Source of the DNA: Pseudoscleropodium purum
Taxonomy: Eukaryota; Streptophyta; Bryopsida; Hypnales; Brachytheciaceae
DNA length: 64,000 nt
Assembly: GCA_963969395.1 (NCBI GenBank)
Contig: OZ017804.1
Location: 8,122,001 to 8,186,000 of the forward strand
Reading direction: 5' to 3'
This document shows, one piece after another, positions 1 through 10,840 of this stretch (position 1 is the first letter of the stretch; each line of letters opens with the position of its first letter). A model generated the notes under the pieces. That model saw nothing but the letters and a program-made list of their open reading frames with translations, was not told the origin of the DNA and made no database searches. The position numbers and the translations under genes are program-made.

Positions 1-149
1 ATGAAAAGTATACCAGGTAAATTAATTAAGCACAAAATAGGGAACTTTTTTTATTTACTAGCACCTCTGGAATAACTTGGAGGGGCCGAGCGAGGGGGCC
101 AGGGGGCCAGTTCCCCTCCACCGTTCACATGACAGGAGGCCCTTAGACC

Positions 150-707
150 TTACAGGCCCCCGCGCGGCGTGCAGCTGCAGCAACTCCTCTGGTGGCATTC
201 CACGCACGGGTGACGGGTCCCATACATATTGGGGGCTTTTCACACGGCAACCCTTCCGCTTCAAGATGACCTCTTGTTTTCCAGTGAAATATTATTTGGG
301 GGACTGACTCCAATGGAAATCTTCTCATTTTTTGATTGGCTCTGTCCAAAGGACAACTGAAGACTATGGTGTCCACTCTCATTTCAAAATCTGAGTTTCC
401 AAATTCTATCTACAATCCCATTCACACTGCACGTTGCACAACATGGATAGGGTTCTATTGGAGTGTGGGGATTCAACTAGTAAATAAATTATCATATGAC
501 AAGGCCTCACGGTTATACCATTCTTGTTTATTTGTAATTATTAATTCAATTGGATGGTCGTCAGTTCTTTGGACCCACTACATCATTCTTCACCTTCCAA
601 ACTCCAGCCATTTGTCATCAATCCGTCAGTCGTGGACAAAATCCAATTCTTTGGATCAGAATTAAAATTCATAGTAATAATTTAACTAACTTATTATTTT
701 GCTGTAG
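150..707. repeat. Dispersed direct repeat, copy 1
   Basis: A GC-rich block (about 160-330) containing GCAGCTGCAGCAACTCCTC returns at about 766-935, and the AT-richer tail around 545-705 (containing CAGTCGTGGACAAAATCCAA) returns at about 1385-1460. The two copies lie in the same direction about 606 bp apart. Copy 1 holds about 200 bp (about 330-535) that copy 2 lacks. No long reading frame is shared, so I treat this as non-coding repeat DNA, perhaps a fragment of a larger transposon. The strong match is seen directly; the family is not recognised. Confidence 0.6.
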
Positions 708-759
708 CTTAGGACCACTTTACACCTACAGACCGGGCCAATTTTCCTTAGGAGGTCCT

Positions 760-1471
760 TAGGAGGCCCCCCGCGGCGTGCAGCTGCAGCAACTCCTCTG
801 GTGGCATTCCAGGCACGGGTGACGGGTCCCATACATATTGGGGGCTTTTCACACGGCAGCCCTTCCGCTTCAAGATGGCTTCTTGTTTTTCAGTGAAATA
901 TTATTTTCAGTGGGACTCCAATAGAAATCTGTCTTCTCATTTATTTATTTATTTATTTATAATTAATTCAATTGGGTCGTCATTCTCTGGCCCCACTCAC
1001 TTAGCCCGTTTACATTCCCTGCTGGCCGGCGCAGGCAACCCGCATCTGCCTGCGGCAGGGAGTGGAAGTGGTTCCCACATCCTGCTGGCAAGCAGAAAAT
1101 TTGGGACCCTCCTTTAGCCCCAAATTTGTCCAATAAATCCAATTTGTAAATCCAATTTGTAGCCTTTATAGCAATTTGTAGCCTTTATAGAGGTAGGTTC
1201 CCTGCCAAACCATAGATCCCCTGCCACTTGAAACTGACTGTCACGAAACGGAGTCCTGCCTGTGCGCCGCATGTTTAGCTCTTTTAACGCTAACCCAATT
1301 TGGGACTCCCTGCGCCTGCTGGCAGGGAGTGTAAACAAGCTAACTGCATCATTCTCTCCCTTCCGGATTCCGGCTATCTGTCCGTCAGTCGTGGACAAAA
1401 TCCAACTCTTCGGGTCAAAATTGAAAAAGCTCATAATAAGAAGTTAACCAACTTATCATCTTACCTCGATT
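760..1471. repeat. Dispersed direct repeat, copy 2, with an insertion
   Basis: Second copy of the repeat at 150-707. It lacks the internal ~200-bp segment of copy 1, has an (ATTT)n microsatellite near 938-960, and is split by a 343-bp insertion (1001-1343) with terminal inverted repeats. The flanks, CCCCACTCAC on the left and GCATCATTC on the right, rejoin the order seen uninterrupted in copy 1 around 573-590. Confidence 0.6.
1001..1343. mobile_element. TIR element inside repeat copy 2
   Basis: The left end TTAGCCCGTTTACATTCCCT is the near-perfect inverse of the right end, which reads AGGGAGTGTAAACAAGCTAA on the plus strand. The two ends bracket a segment missing from the sister copy at 570-590, which serves as an empty site. 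The interior has a short direct repeat (AATTTGTAGCCTTTATAG twice near 1155-1190) and no coding capacity. I could not fix a target-site duplication, so the superfamily is open. Confidence 0.55.
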
Positions 1472-1479
1472 GCAACTTT

Positions 1480-3110
1480 TAAAATAACTATTTTTGAAAT
1501 TTGATTTCAAACAAGAAAACAAAGTGTGACAAGCTTTGTTTTTATTCTATTTTAAAGTTTTGAGAAATGTCAAAAATTGAAAGAGTTATTGTAATTGAAA
1601 GCTCCGTGTGTTAAAATCCAAAGAACACAATACAGTGTGCTTTTCATTCATATTTTCCTTTTTTTAAATGTATTTTGAATTTAAACTATAAAATTATGTT
1701 TCTCATTCCACTCTTCATTTACAGTAAAAATTATAGATTATTTTAATATATATTGTAATTGATATAATTTTATTTCCATCTTTAGCCTTTAAAAATCACA
1801 ATAATTTTATTTTTCCTTCACAATTATTGAAAAAATAGAAAATAAATAGAAAATTTATTTTTCTACTAGCAAAAAATATCAAAATTTTGTATATCAATTA
1901 AATACAAGGATAAATTTGGTTTGACAGTCAAATTTGACTTCAAGGTGTTTGATGTGGCTATTTTGGGTGCAAAAAAGAAAATAACCAATTGCAAATTTTT
2001 CATGCTAATCCCCATTGCTACTTTTATCTCTCAAGAAAATTTCAATAATTTGGATTGTTTTTTCTATTTAGACTCATTTATGTTCATTTTTGCAACAAAA
2101 ATGATAACAATTAGAAATTTTCATGAAACAAATTGCAATTTCTCAAAGTGATATAGAATTTAGAATTTCAAGTATTAGAAATATCAGATTGTTGTTTGAA
2201 CACTATTGAAAAGGCTAAAATTAGCTCAAACAAGAAGTTTGACCATTTCATAGTGGATCAAGTCTTTAAGGGATTAAGTAGTTCCCAATCCCCTTGTCCT
2301 AAAAACCCAGTCTTTCTTTCAAAGTTACCTTCAGTTACTAATGGTTGGTTACAGTAATTTCATTTTTTTTTTTTTTTTTTTCATACAAATGAAACGACGG
2401 AAATTTGATTGCAAATGAGGGTATCATAAAAAGATAAACCCACCAGCCTCAAGTATTACCAACAATAGCTTACTAACTTACTACTATACCTTGAGGTCAT
2501 GTTCGTAATGGCCAATTCGAAATCATTTCTTTTTTCAAGAAACTCCCTTTCCTTAGTAGCTTTTAGAATTTTTAGAATTTCATTATGGAGGAAGAAGAAT
2601 ATTTCATTCACTTTAGAGGTAGGGACCTCTAGCTTTATGGTCATGTAGACATATGTGGTACGGTAGCTTGAGTTTCAAAATTCTTCAAACTAACAATTTC
2701 TCAAGTGCCAAACACACCAATCTTTAGAATGTTAATCACCATAACAATTCCTAATTGGAAAATCATGATAAAGACTTATTTAGAACCTTGCTTTCAATGT
2801 TCTTGTCTCTCCATTATAAGTACCAAAATAAGATTTTATTTTACACTAGTTGGTAGTCCATCTTCAAATCCAGACATGAAATTGATGTCTGTTGAATTTA
2901 AGGATTAGAACAAGTACATGGTTTTAAACCATGGATTTTTTACATTTATAAAGCAATCACCTTGATATTTTTATTATTTTTCATTTTTCATGGGGTTCTT
3001 TTTCTAAGATTCAAATTATTTTAATCAATATTTTCTACACTTTCCAAATACGTCACGATAGAATTTCTAAAAATTTCATCATAGGCCATATTCATTTATT
3101 TTTATTTTAT
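1480..3110. other. AT-rich intergenic DNA
   Basis: Very AT-rich, with an uninterrupted T run of about 20 near 2365. Reading frames are short and of low complexity on both strands. I see no gene or recognisable element. Confidence 0.6.
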
Positions 3111-3322
3111 TTTTTAACAAATCTGACCCCGAGCGCAGGGTCCATGTTTCCAGCTGCAGTTGCACTGTTTCGGTTCCCCTGGCGCAGTAGTTGGTATCTT
3201 ACTCCGCCAGTCTGTCCTTCGCAGTGGCTGGCCAATAAGATAATTTCTAGGCTATGACGAAGAACCATTTCTAGGTACAGTAGGGTGGCGTCAATTGTCA
3301 ACCCTGGGCAGCGTATTGGAAC

Positions 3323-3452
3323 CAGGGCTTTTTTTTTTGGAACAGTGTCCCCCTCGCTGGCTTCACTCTACAGGCCAGTTTTTGGAGGGATGAAACCAGA
3401 CAGGTCAGTTTTTTGACAGTCTGGCGAAATTTTGCCAAGAATAAAAGCCCTG
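3323..3452. mobile_element. hAT-type MITE, 130 bp
   Basis: The 10-bp terminal inverted repeats are perfect: CAGGGCTTTT at 3323 and AAAAGCCCTG ending at 3452. They are flanked by a perfect 8-bp direct repeat, ATTGGAAC (3315-3322 and 3453-3460). An 8-bp duplication with CAGGG-type ends is typical of hAT transposons. There is no coding capacity, so it is a non-autonomous element. Confidence 0.85.
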
Positions 3453-3473
3453 ATTGGAACGGCCTAGAGGTGG

Positions 3474-3760
3474 GTTTTTTTCATTTTTCATGAAGTCCCA
3501 AAGTTGTGATGTTCAATGCTATATTGGTGCTCCAAATTTCAACATTCATCCACATTTTGGATAGAAATTAGCACATTAGAATAGCACATATGACATATCC
3601 ATAATTATGTTTTCATCCACAATCTGGCAATTTCATCAAAGATAGTTTTTCTAATTTGAAGTTTTTTGGCAATTTATTGCCCTTCTAGTACTGTTTGTGT
3701 TCTAAGGACACGGTGCAAGGCCCATTACTTTGGTACAAAAAGCCACCAAGTCACCAAAAA
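3474..3760 (+). repeat. MITE-like repeat family R3, copy 1
   Basis: A block with the core TCATCCACATTTTGGATAGA followed by matching text up to a GTTCTAAGG...GGTGCAAGG tail. It recurs at 42900-43120 (same strand) and 31299-31584 (opposite strand). Non-coding. The boundaries are approximate. Confidence 0.55.
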
Positions 3761-4870
3761 AAAAGGCTACTTGGTTATATAAGTTTCTAGCTTTCCCTTG
3801 TTGGCAAGTAATTACCAATTCGATATCTACTATGTGTAGGTCAATTTTATAAATAATTAGGGAAAGTTTGGAACATGTTTAAAATATGAATAATTGTGCA
3901 ACTGTTTTGGAAAATCTAAGAAAATTTCATTGTTGACAATTTGAATATTCAAAAATTATTCTTGAGAAAAATTAGGAAAAAAGGAACACATTTACTACGA
4001 AGAAGAGTGTTGAACAATTAGAAAAAGTGACATGCTGAAAGCCAAGAACTTCAGATCAAGCTCTCAAATTGTCCAAATGCCAAAATTAAATTAAATTATT
4101 TCATCACTTGCATCAAATCTAATTTGAAGCGTACAATATTGCATCCATGTCTCTCTGGGATATTATGACCTCAAAAATTGAGTCAATGTTTTTGATCAGT
4201 TTCTCCCCACTCACCATACACTAAAAATGAGTGGACAATATCTGAATGATAAAAAATGAACATTGCAGTCACCTATGTATACTACAATCCTAAAAAAATT
4301 GAAGGAAAAAGCAATTATGGTTTGGAAGTTAAGAAATTCCAAAGCTAATAACCCACGTAGACTCAATTGTTGAAGTGGTTTTCGTCATCACTCCCATAAT
4401 CCCATATGCTTTTCTATTTTCAAGCCACGATGACTTCAATAATTTTATTGCATAGTGATATACACCATTTAAGACCCAACCCCATGGGTATTATAGAAAA
4501 TTGACATACATGTGCTTAAAAAAAATTCTCCCTCTATATGTAGAAGAATGTAGACAATATAAATTTGAATGGAATTTGAAGATCCTCGATGAATCAAACA
4601 CTTGGGATTTCATTTTCTATCATAGCCACGATTTGTAGGTTGCAATTTGAAACATTGTTGCGTAGTTTCATTGGTGTAAAAAATAAAAAATAAAAAATTG
4701 TTGCATTCACTTTGAAATAGATTTGAAGATACTTGTCCTATTACACAATTAACACAAATCAATTTTATAATTTGTATTCAACAGCCAAAACTATTATTTT
4801 CATTGCAATCTTTTTGAATCCACACAAATTTGTAACAAAATGTGTGAAAATTGTGCTTGAAGGCCCCAAA
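3761..4870. other. AT-rich intergenic DNA
   Basis: No gene or element recognised. If the candidate first exon at 4877-4941 is real, later exons should lie here on the minus strand. I could not find any in the AT-rich text. Confidence 0.5.
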
Positions 4871-4876
4871 ATTTAC

Positions 4877-4941
4877 CCTGCTGTAGACACCACTGCCTCC
4901 AAACGAGAGAGAGCCGAGTTGAATTTTTCTTCAGTCGCCAT
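4877..4941 (-). CDS. Candidate first coding exon, unknown protein
   Basis: On the minus strand an ATG in good context (CCATGG) opens 21 codons beginning MATEEKFNSALSRLEAVVST. They run into a plausible donor, GG|GTAAAT, at 4876-4871. The peptide is amphipathic and coiled-coil-like, as at the N-terminus of many plant proteins; I do not recognise the family. A GC-richer stretch directly upstream (4942-5290) looks like a promoter and leader. No further exon was found downstream, so this may be a gene fragment. It overlaps an unrelated 95-codon plus-strand ORF (4951-5238) only in the leader, and that ORF looks fortuitous. Confidence 0.3.
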
Positions 4942-5290
4942 GGAAATAAAATGACACAAATGATATCAGAGAAAAGCGGAGAAGAGAAAAATAGACGGAA
5001 AAGAATTGCAACAAAAGGAAGCAACGATGAAGCTCCTAAAACCGCGTTTCGCGTTTCGCCGACAGTTTATCACGCACGCGTACACCAAAGCCTCCGTGTC
5101 ATAAACACCACAAGCCTATATTCTTACAGATACCTACCTCCCAAGCCAACACAGCCTATGAGGAAATACCTAGTTACCTACCAGCCTATGTGGAATCACC
5201 TATCAACCTACTTGAAAACACGTGGCGGTATGCGGTAGGGGGCCATCAACTTGGAGCCGACGAACGGAGCCGATAAGGTGCTTTTGCAGG
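4942..5290 (-). promoter_or_regulatory. GC-richer leader/promoter of the 4.9-kb exon
   Basis: An island within AT-rich DNA, just upstream of the minus-strand ATG at 4941. It carries a doubled GCGTTTCGCGTTTCGCC motif (about 5044-5060) resembling tandem E2F-type sites, and a CACGTG G-box (around 5220). The function is inferred from position and motif only. The plus-strand ORF across it shows no family resemblance. Confidence 0.3.
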
Positions 5291-5390
5291 GGCCTTCTTA
5301 TTTGCTTTTCTGTTTTCTATTTTTTTGTTTCTCTTTATTTGGGACACAACTGAGGCGTTCCTAGTTTCAGAATTACTACTACACGACTGG

Positions 5391-5611
5391 TACACTAATG
5401 ATGATAAATAGTGTTACCTACACTAATTTATTTTAAAAAGTCACAAGTTTTTATTCTTGATGAATATTTTTACCAACTATGGATGTAGAGTTTTCCCACT
5501 TAGAATTATACTAGGATTTATGCACTTTGTAAAAATATTTATGAAGAGTAAAAACTTGTAGCATTTCTAAAACAATTAGTATGGGTAACACTATTTATCA
5601 TCATTAGTGTA
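5391..5611. mobile_element. Palindromic MITE, ~220 bp
   Basis: The end CACTAATGATGATAAATAG is repeated in inverse at the right end (CTATTTATCATCATTAGTG), and the inverted similarity extends about 28 bp perfectly and more loosely inward. Both ends are bordered by TA, which suits a Tc1/mariner (Stowaway-like) insertion, although the CACTA start leaves a CACTA-type alternative. Non-coding. Confidence 0.65.
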
Positions 5612-5814
5612 GTGTACTCTATGCGGTTGTCATAGTCAAAATAAAAGTAAAAATAGTTCTCTAATTTTTTAATTCATTAAAACTTCGAAATTTAATATCT
5701 TTCACATTGTAGATCCAAACACCATGAAACAAAGCTTGTCCACCCCTCCTTGCAAAGAGCTTTGCAATAGTATCAAGAACACAACTAGGGGATGCACGGT
5801 TCTTGAGTGGTTAG

Positions 5815-6396
5815 TTAACCCTTTAGTGATTGTGGTGATTTGGGGGGCAAGTGAAGTTTTTGAATACAAATTTGGAAAAGGAAATTTCATCACTACTCCA
5901 AAGAAGTAATCCCAAATCAAACCATGGGAATTGATGTTGTAGGCTTTATCCGTGAAAAAAACAAAAAGTTAACATGATTTGACGGTGTAATTTGTTGTGA
6001 GTGATCTTCAAAGTGCGATGCAACGAAGTAGCCTTCAATTGAAGCAACATAATACATTATTGCCTATAACTTTTGAAACATGCCTTCACAATTCATGGGA
6101 TTGCTGGACAATGTTTCTATCGTTCTTAGGTGTCAATTTCAAATAGAATCACATGAGTTGTTGAATATATATGCGACTTAAAAGGTGTGACTCAGGTCAA
6201 CCCTCTTGTCTTTGGACAAGCATAGCTACCTTGTTACTATATATAACTCTTGAAAAGTGGAATTGTTTGAAGTGCATATTGAAGCTCTATTTGTGTTACC
6301 CTTTGAGTTTTTTCAAATCCCTTGTATTGAGGGTAGTAAAAGACAAAGAATCCAAAATTCGACCAAAAAGTGGTCAACCGGTCACTAAAGGGTTAA
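5815..6396. mobile_element. 582-bp TIR element
   Basis: The ends are a perfect 15-bp inverted pair: TTAACCCTTTAGTGA at 5815 and TCACTAAAGGGTTAA ending at 6396. The termini resemble the TTAACCCCTAAATG ends of the other AT-rich repeats here, suggesting a related superfamily. There is no protein domain and the target duplication is unclear. Confidence 0.55.
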
Positions 6397-6975
6397 GGTG
6401 TAAATGTTTAGGGAAAACCACTGGTTAGTTCATTGATATTATTGGTGGAATTGGCAAAAAAAATGTTTGCAATTAAAAACATTCAAAGTAAAAAATAGAA
6501 AACAATCCAGACAGAGTATTTGAAAAAATGATTCAATATGAAAATTGAAGGAAAATAACTGGTAAAACTCAAAAATATCTTGGATGTTGTTCAAAATGAC
6601 CTTCCTACTTTCAGAAAGTAGATATATTCACTTCATTCCTTTTGGATACAATGAAGGCATTCAATAATTTTGATGAATTGATCAAAAATTGGAAAACTTG
6701 AATTTATAATTGGAATCATGTACCCCAAATTAGATAGGACTAGTCCTTAAAGGTTTGAGAAGCTTAAGCTTATGTTTTTTTTTTGTATTTATTACAGAAA
6801 GTGCATAAATTGAGGTATGCAATAGTAATATTAGTTTGTATTTATGTTGATTCAAATCCAATGGCACATGGTGCTTCTAATTGGAATTGCTATTATATTT
6901 CTTACATGTCTAATAAGCTACAAAATGGTCTCATATTTTGTGTACACTTTGTATTTAAGCATAATTAAGTAAGCA

Positions 6976-7900
6976 TGTTAACCAATAAAGTTCCATGACT
7001 ATGTTTCATTGGAAATGCTCAAAAATTGCCATTTATAATACAAGTAACAAATTTTTGAAAAAAAACACATGTAAATGTAGGATGTTGTTGTATGCTAATT
7101 TGAAAACATGTAGTAAGAATTTCAGACATTCCAACTATATAGATTGCAAGATATTAGCATTCAAATTCACTAAAATCATTTTTTTTGCCTTGCAAAAAGC
7201 ACCGCAGGTTCACTTTACAAGTTCACTTTCCTATGAAAAAAGGTCCAAAATGGTGGTTCTTCTTTGGATTTTTTTTACTAAACAAGCTAGCCATGTGCTT
7301 GAAATTTTTTAAATCATTTGGAATTGTACGACATATAGGAAAAAAATAATAAATAGATAATAGTAGAGAATGATTCAAAAACAAAATTGTTCAGAATTTA
7401 ATTATGAAATTGAAAAAACACACAATCCCAATGGTTGCAATGTTGTAATAAACAATCTACATCCTCTCATTTTTTTTTTCCAAAAATATTGAAAATTAAG
7501 TAAGATAAAAGACTTCAAAGTTTATTTTAGAGTAGGAAATCCATACTTGCCTGCAAACAAAAAATCCTCATAAGTTTTGACTCATTGATTAAAATGTAAT
7601 GATTCAAAGCTTTCTACGTATATATAACTTTAGAAAATTAGTTTCAAATTTTTGTTTTTAAAAAAAGTGAGTTGTTCTAGATTTGCGTAGATTGCCCATT
7701 TATGAAAAAAATTAACATATTAGGCTATAACTTTTGACTCACATTTTCAAATGTCATGAAATTTAGTGCATATGAAAGATATTTCTTGTCCACATCTTTT
7801 ATATAAGTTTCAGCTTAAAATATACAAATCCTCATTCATAGCACCCTACCCAAAATTTCTACACAACCCAAAAATGCATGTTGGTCCTTTTAAAGGTTAA
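6976..7900 (-). repeat. AT-rich ~0.9-kb repeat R1, copy 1 (reverse)
   Basis: Same text, in reverse orientation, as 35826-36714 and 39171-40092. Shared words include a GAATCATTCTCTAC block, a GCACCACCATTTTGGAC-type block and the phrase about TGAGATGAAAGTTATGAGG. It is flanked by degenerate TTAACC/GGTTAA ends. Short ORFs inside are repeat-derived and not conserved between copies. Confidence 0.6.
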
Positions 7901-9364
7901 AGTGTCATTTGAATGAAAGAAGCAAATTGTTGAAATAACAATCTAATAATGTATATCTTTGCATATTTTAGTATTTAATTCAAATTTTAGGAGTCAATTT
8001 AGGTTTCCTATAGATCTTGAAGGGTTGAGAGTAAAAATTTGACACCCATGTAGATGTCATTTTGTGTTTTAAGTTTCTTGCCCTCCCCCCAACAAAGGTG
8101 GTCTATGTAAAACTAAAAAACTTACGAGAAGTATCTTTTTGACACCTAAGAAAAAGTAGGTGTATCTAATATCTATTATTCTTTTTTGAAATCGAGCCTT
8201 ATAAGTGTGTTCTTTAGGTTGTCTTGAGCCTAGAGTCTAGAATCATTTTTTGCCTTGAGTAATAAAGATGTTGTCTATTATATCATGTTCTCCCTTAGAC
8301 TCAACTTATAAAAGATTAAGATATATTTGAGGTAAAAATTGTTAAAACTATCACTTTTTAGGGTAATTGAAAAAAACTGAAAAAAAAAAACCCACTTAAA
8401 TTAAACCATACAAATTAGTGCTAGAGTACTATTGAAATTTGTAGAAATTTTTTCAAAAACTTTGACCAAAGTGAAAGAAATTCAAAAAAACTTCATAAAC
8501 TATTACACATTGAAAGATTATAATGTTTGGAGTTAGGAAAAAAAGTTTTTTTCAACCTTGTCTAGTAATGTCAATAAACTCTTCCTAAACTAAGATTTTT
8601 GCATTACACATGGTTATTTTTTTACAATTGCATCCTATATCATATTAACTACATGCTTGCCAAATGTGAGAAGAAAAAAAATGAGTTTTGCACATGTTAC
8701 TCCAAATTGCCTAGGTTGCCTGAAAAGTTTAAGGCAACATAACTTTCCATCTAGACACCCAATTAGGAAAAAAAATGACATTTGCACCAAAGGGATACAG
8801 GTTTACTCCTTGTGCTAAAATTTCATAAACATCTCACCCAAATTGACTTTATGCACAACTATCCAAAATTTCTTGTGTAAATTGAACAATTATTTGATCT
8901 TTTAGGAATAAACCTTCAAGTGTAAATTAGTTACATCTCTTGGTCTTTCCAATTTTTCAACCTTCTATTGGTTGAAAACTTGCTCCAATGGTTAATGTCC
9001 TCTATTTTGAAGAAGGCCTTAAATCTATTGGAAAATTGATCATTGGAGGTGCTAGGCAAGTATCATATTTGGGGCATCAAGGACATGGTATGGGTATTGG
9101 AAGAAACAAGGAGGAGACTAATAAAACTTAGGGCCTTAACCCATAAGTCCTGAGGTTCTTTTATTCATTAAACAAGTACCACTATTTTTGTTGCAAAGAG
9201 TCAAACAATTTGAGAATTTAAAAATAAATAAATAATTGTAGCATAAGAATTTATGTATGAAATTTCAAATATTTAGACCTTATAGTTTGCAAGATGTTAG
9301 ACTTTAAAGTGATGAAAATAATGTTTTTTTCCACCTTGCGTGACTAGATCTCATTCCCTGTAAT
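7901..9364. other. AT-rich intergenic DNA
   Basis: No gene found. Text around 8400-8560 resembles the R2 repeat (see 38152-38776) only loosely. Confidence 0.5.
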
Positions 9365-10298
9365 TTAACCCCTAAAAGTCAAAGATTATGTTTTCACCAA
9401 AAACATTCTAAAACTACCATTTATTATACAGGTACCAAATTTTAGAAGTAAAAACATTTTTGGACACATATAATCATAGGATCTTGTAGTACACTAGTTT
9501 GAAAAGATGTGGAAACAATTTCAGAAATTTCCATCTTATAGATTTCAAGGTATTAGTATTTGATTTGACAAAAATTCTTTTTTGGGCCCTACAAAAAATG
9601 GGCAACTACACTTCACAAGGTCACATTTGTATGAAAAAATGTCCAAAATTGTGGTAATGCTTTGGATTAATTTCTTCAAAGCAAGTTGGGGACATTTTTG
9701 AAAAATTTTAGATGATTTAAAATTGCACAACATATAGGAAAAAAATAGTAAGTAGAAAAAAGTAAAGAATGATTCAAAACACTGAATTGTTAAGAATTTA
9801 ATTATAAAATTGAAAAATGTCAATTCCAAAGGTAGTGATGTAGTAATAAATAGTCTACATCATATGCTTTATTTATTTTTTAAATATTAAAAACTGAATT
9901 AAATGAAGGACTCTAAAGTTTATTTTAGAGTAGAAAATTCATAACTTCTTGCAATCTAGAACACCTTATAGCTTTCATTTTATAAATACAGATGAAATGA
10001 TTCAAAGCTTTCCACATGTACATAAATCTAGAAAATCAATTTAAAATTTTTATTTTTGAAAAAGAATTTTTTTTAAGAAAATTTTGGGCTGCTTGCCAAG
10101 CATTGAAAATTACATATCATCCAATAACTATTGAACCATGTAGTCAAAAGTTATGAAAATTGTTGGGCCTTAAAGCTACTACATAGACACATGTTGTATG
10201 AAAATTTTAAAGAAAAATAAAGAAAAATTCCATTTGTACCAAGTTGCCCAAAATTGCTATGTTATAAAAAAAATGCAGTTTAGTCTTTTAGAGATTAA
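9365..10298 (-). repeat. AT-rich repeat R1, copy 2 (reverse)
   Basis: Starts at TTAACCCCTAAAAG (9365) and ends at AGAGATTAA (10298), 934 bp. It is the reverse-strand equivalent of 39171-40092. The minus-strand ORF at 9545-9829 is part of this repeat and is not conserved as protein in the other copies. Confidence 0.65.
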
Positions 10299-10745
10299 GG
10301 TATACACTTGAGTTAAGAGGGTATTTGATGCGGGCTATTTACCTTTGTTTTTTGTATTAAACATGAATGCATTTTTTTTTTATAAAAAGCTAAGAGGGGC
10401 ATACTTTCAATACCCTATGATTTTTGTAAATTCATTCATGTGGGTTTGAAAGTGGATCTATGTTATATATAAATTTTAAGCATCCAATACAAATTTTTCA
10501 AGACCCACACTTCTTAACAAATTTTTCCTTCCCTCTACTTCATACATGTATAGAGTCTATACCATAAAACCAACAATAGTCAATTCAATGCAAGTGGCAA
10601 TGATTAAGTGGCAATTTTTAACCCCTAAAGGCCAACCACTTTTGAATAGACAATTGAAAATTGGATAGGTTCCTATGAAGTCAATTTTAGTTCTATGTTT
10701 ACAAAATTTTGACACAAGGTGTGAATATATATTTACTTAGTGGTC

Positions 10746-10748
<3 letters not shown>

Positions 10749-10838
<90 letters not shown>
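10749..10838. repeat. (AT)n microsatellite
   Basis: About 45 uninterrupted AT dinucleotides. The length in the assembly is likely to be imprecise. An ORF across it translates to alternating Ile-Tyr and is meaningless. Confidence 0.95.

Positions 10839-10840
<2 letters not shown>

Noticed and set aside
3107..3306. Second hAT element ending at GTCAACCCTG (3297-3306)
   Set aside because: The end matches the MITE at 63.7 kb, but no opposite end or 8-bp duplication could be found, so it may be chance or a truncated copy.
9545..9829. 94-codon minus-strand ORF and similar ones at 6995-7312 and 39684-40022
   Set aside because: All lie in copies of the R1 repeat and differ in frame and length between copies, so none is under coding constraint.
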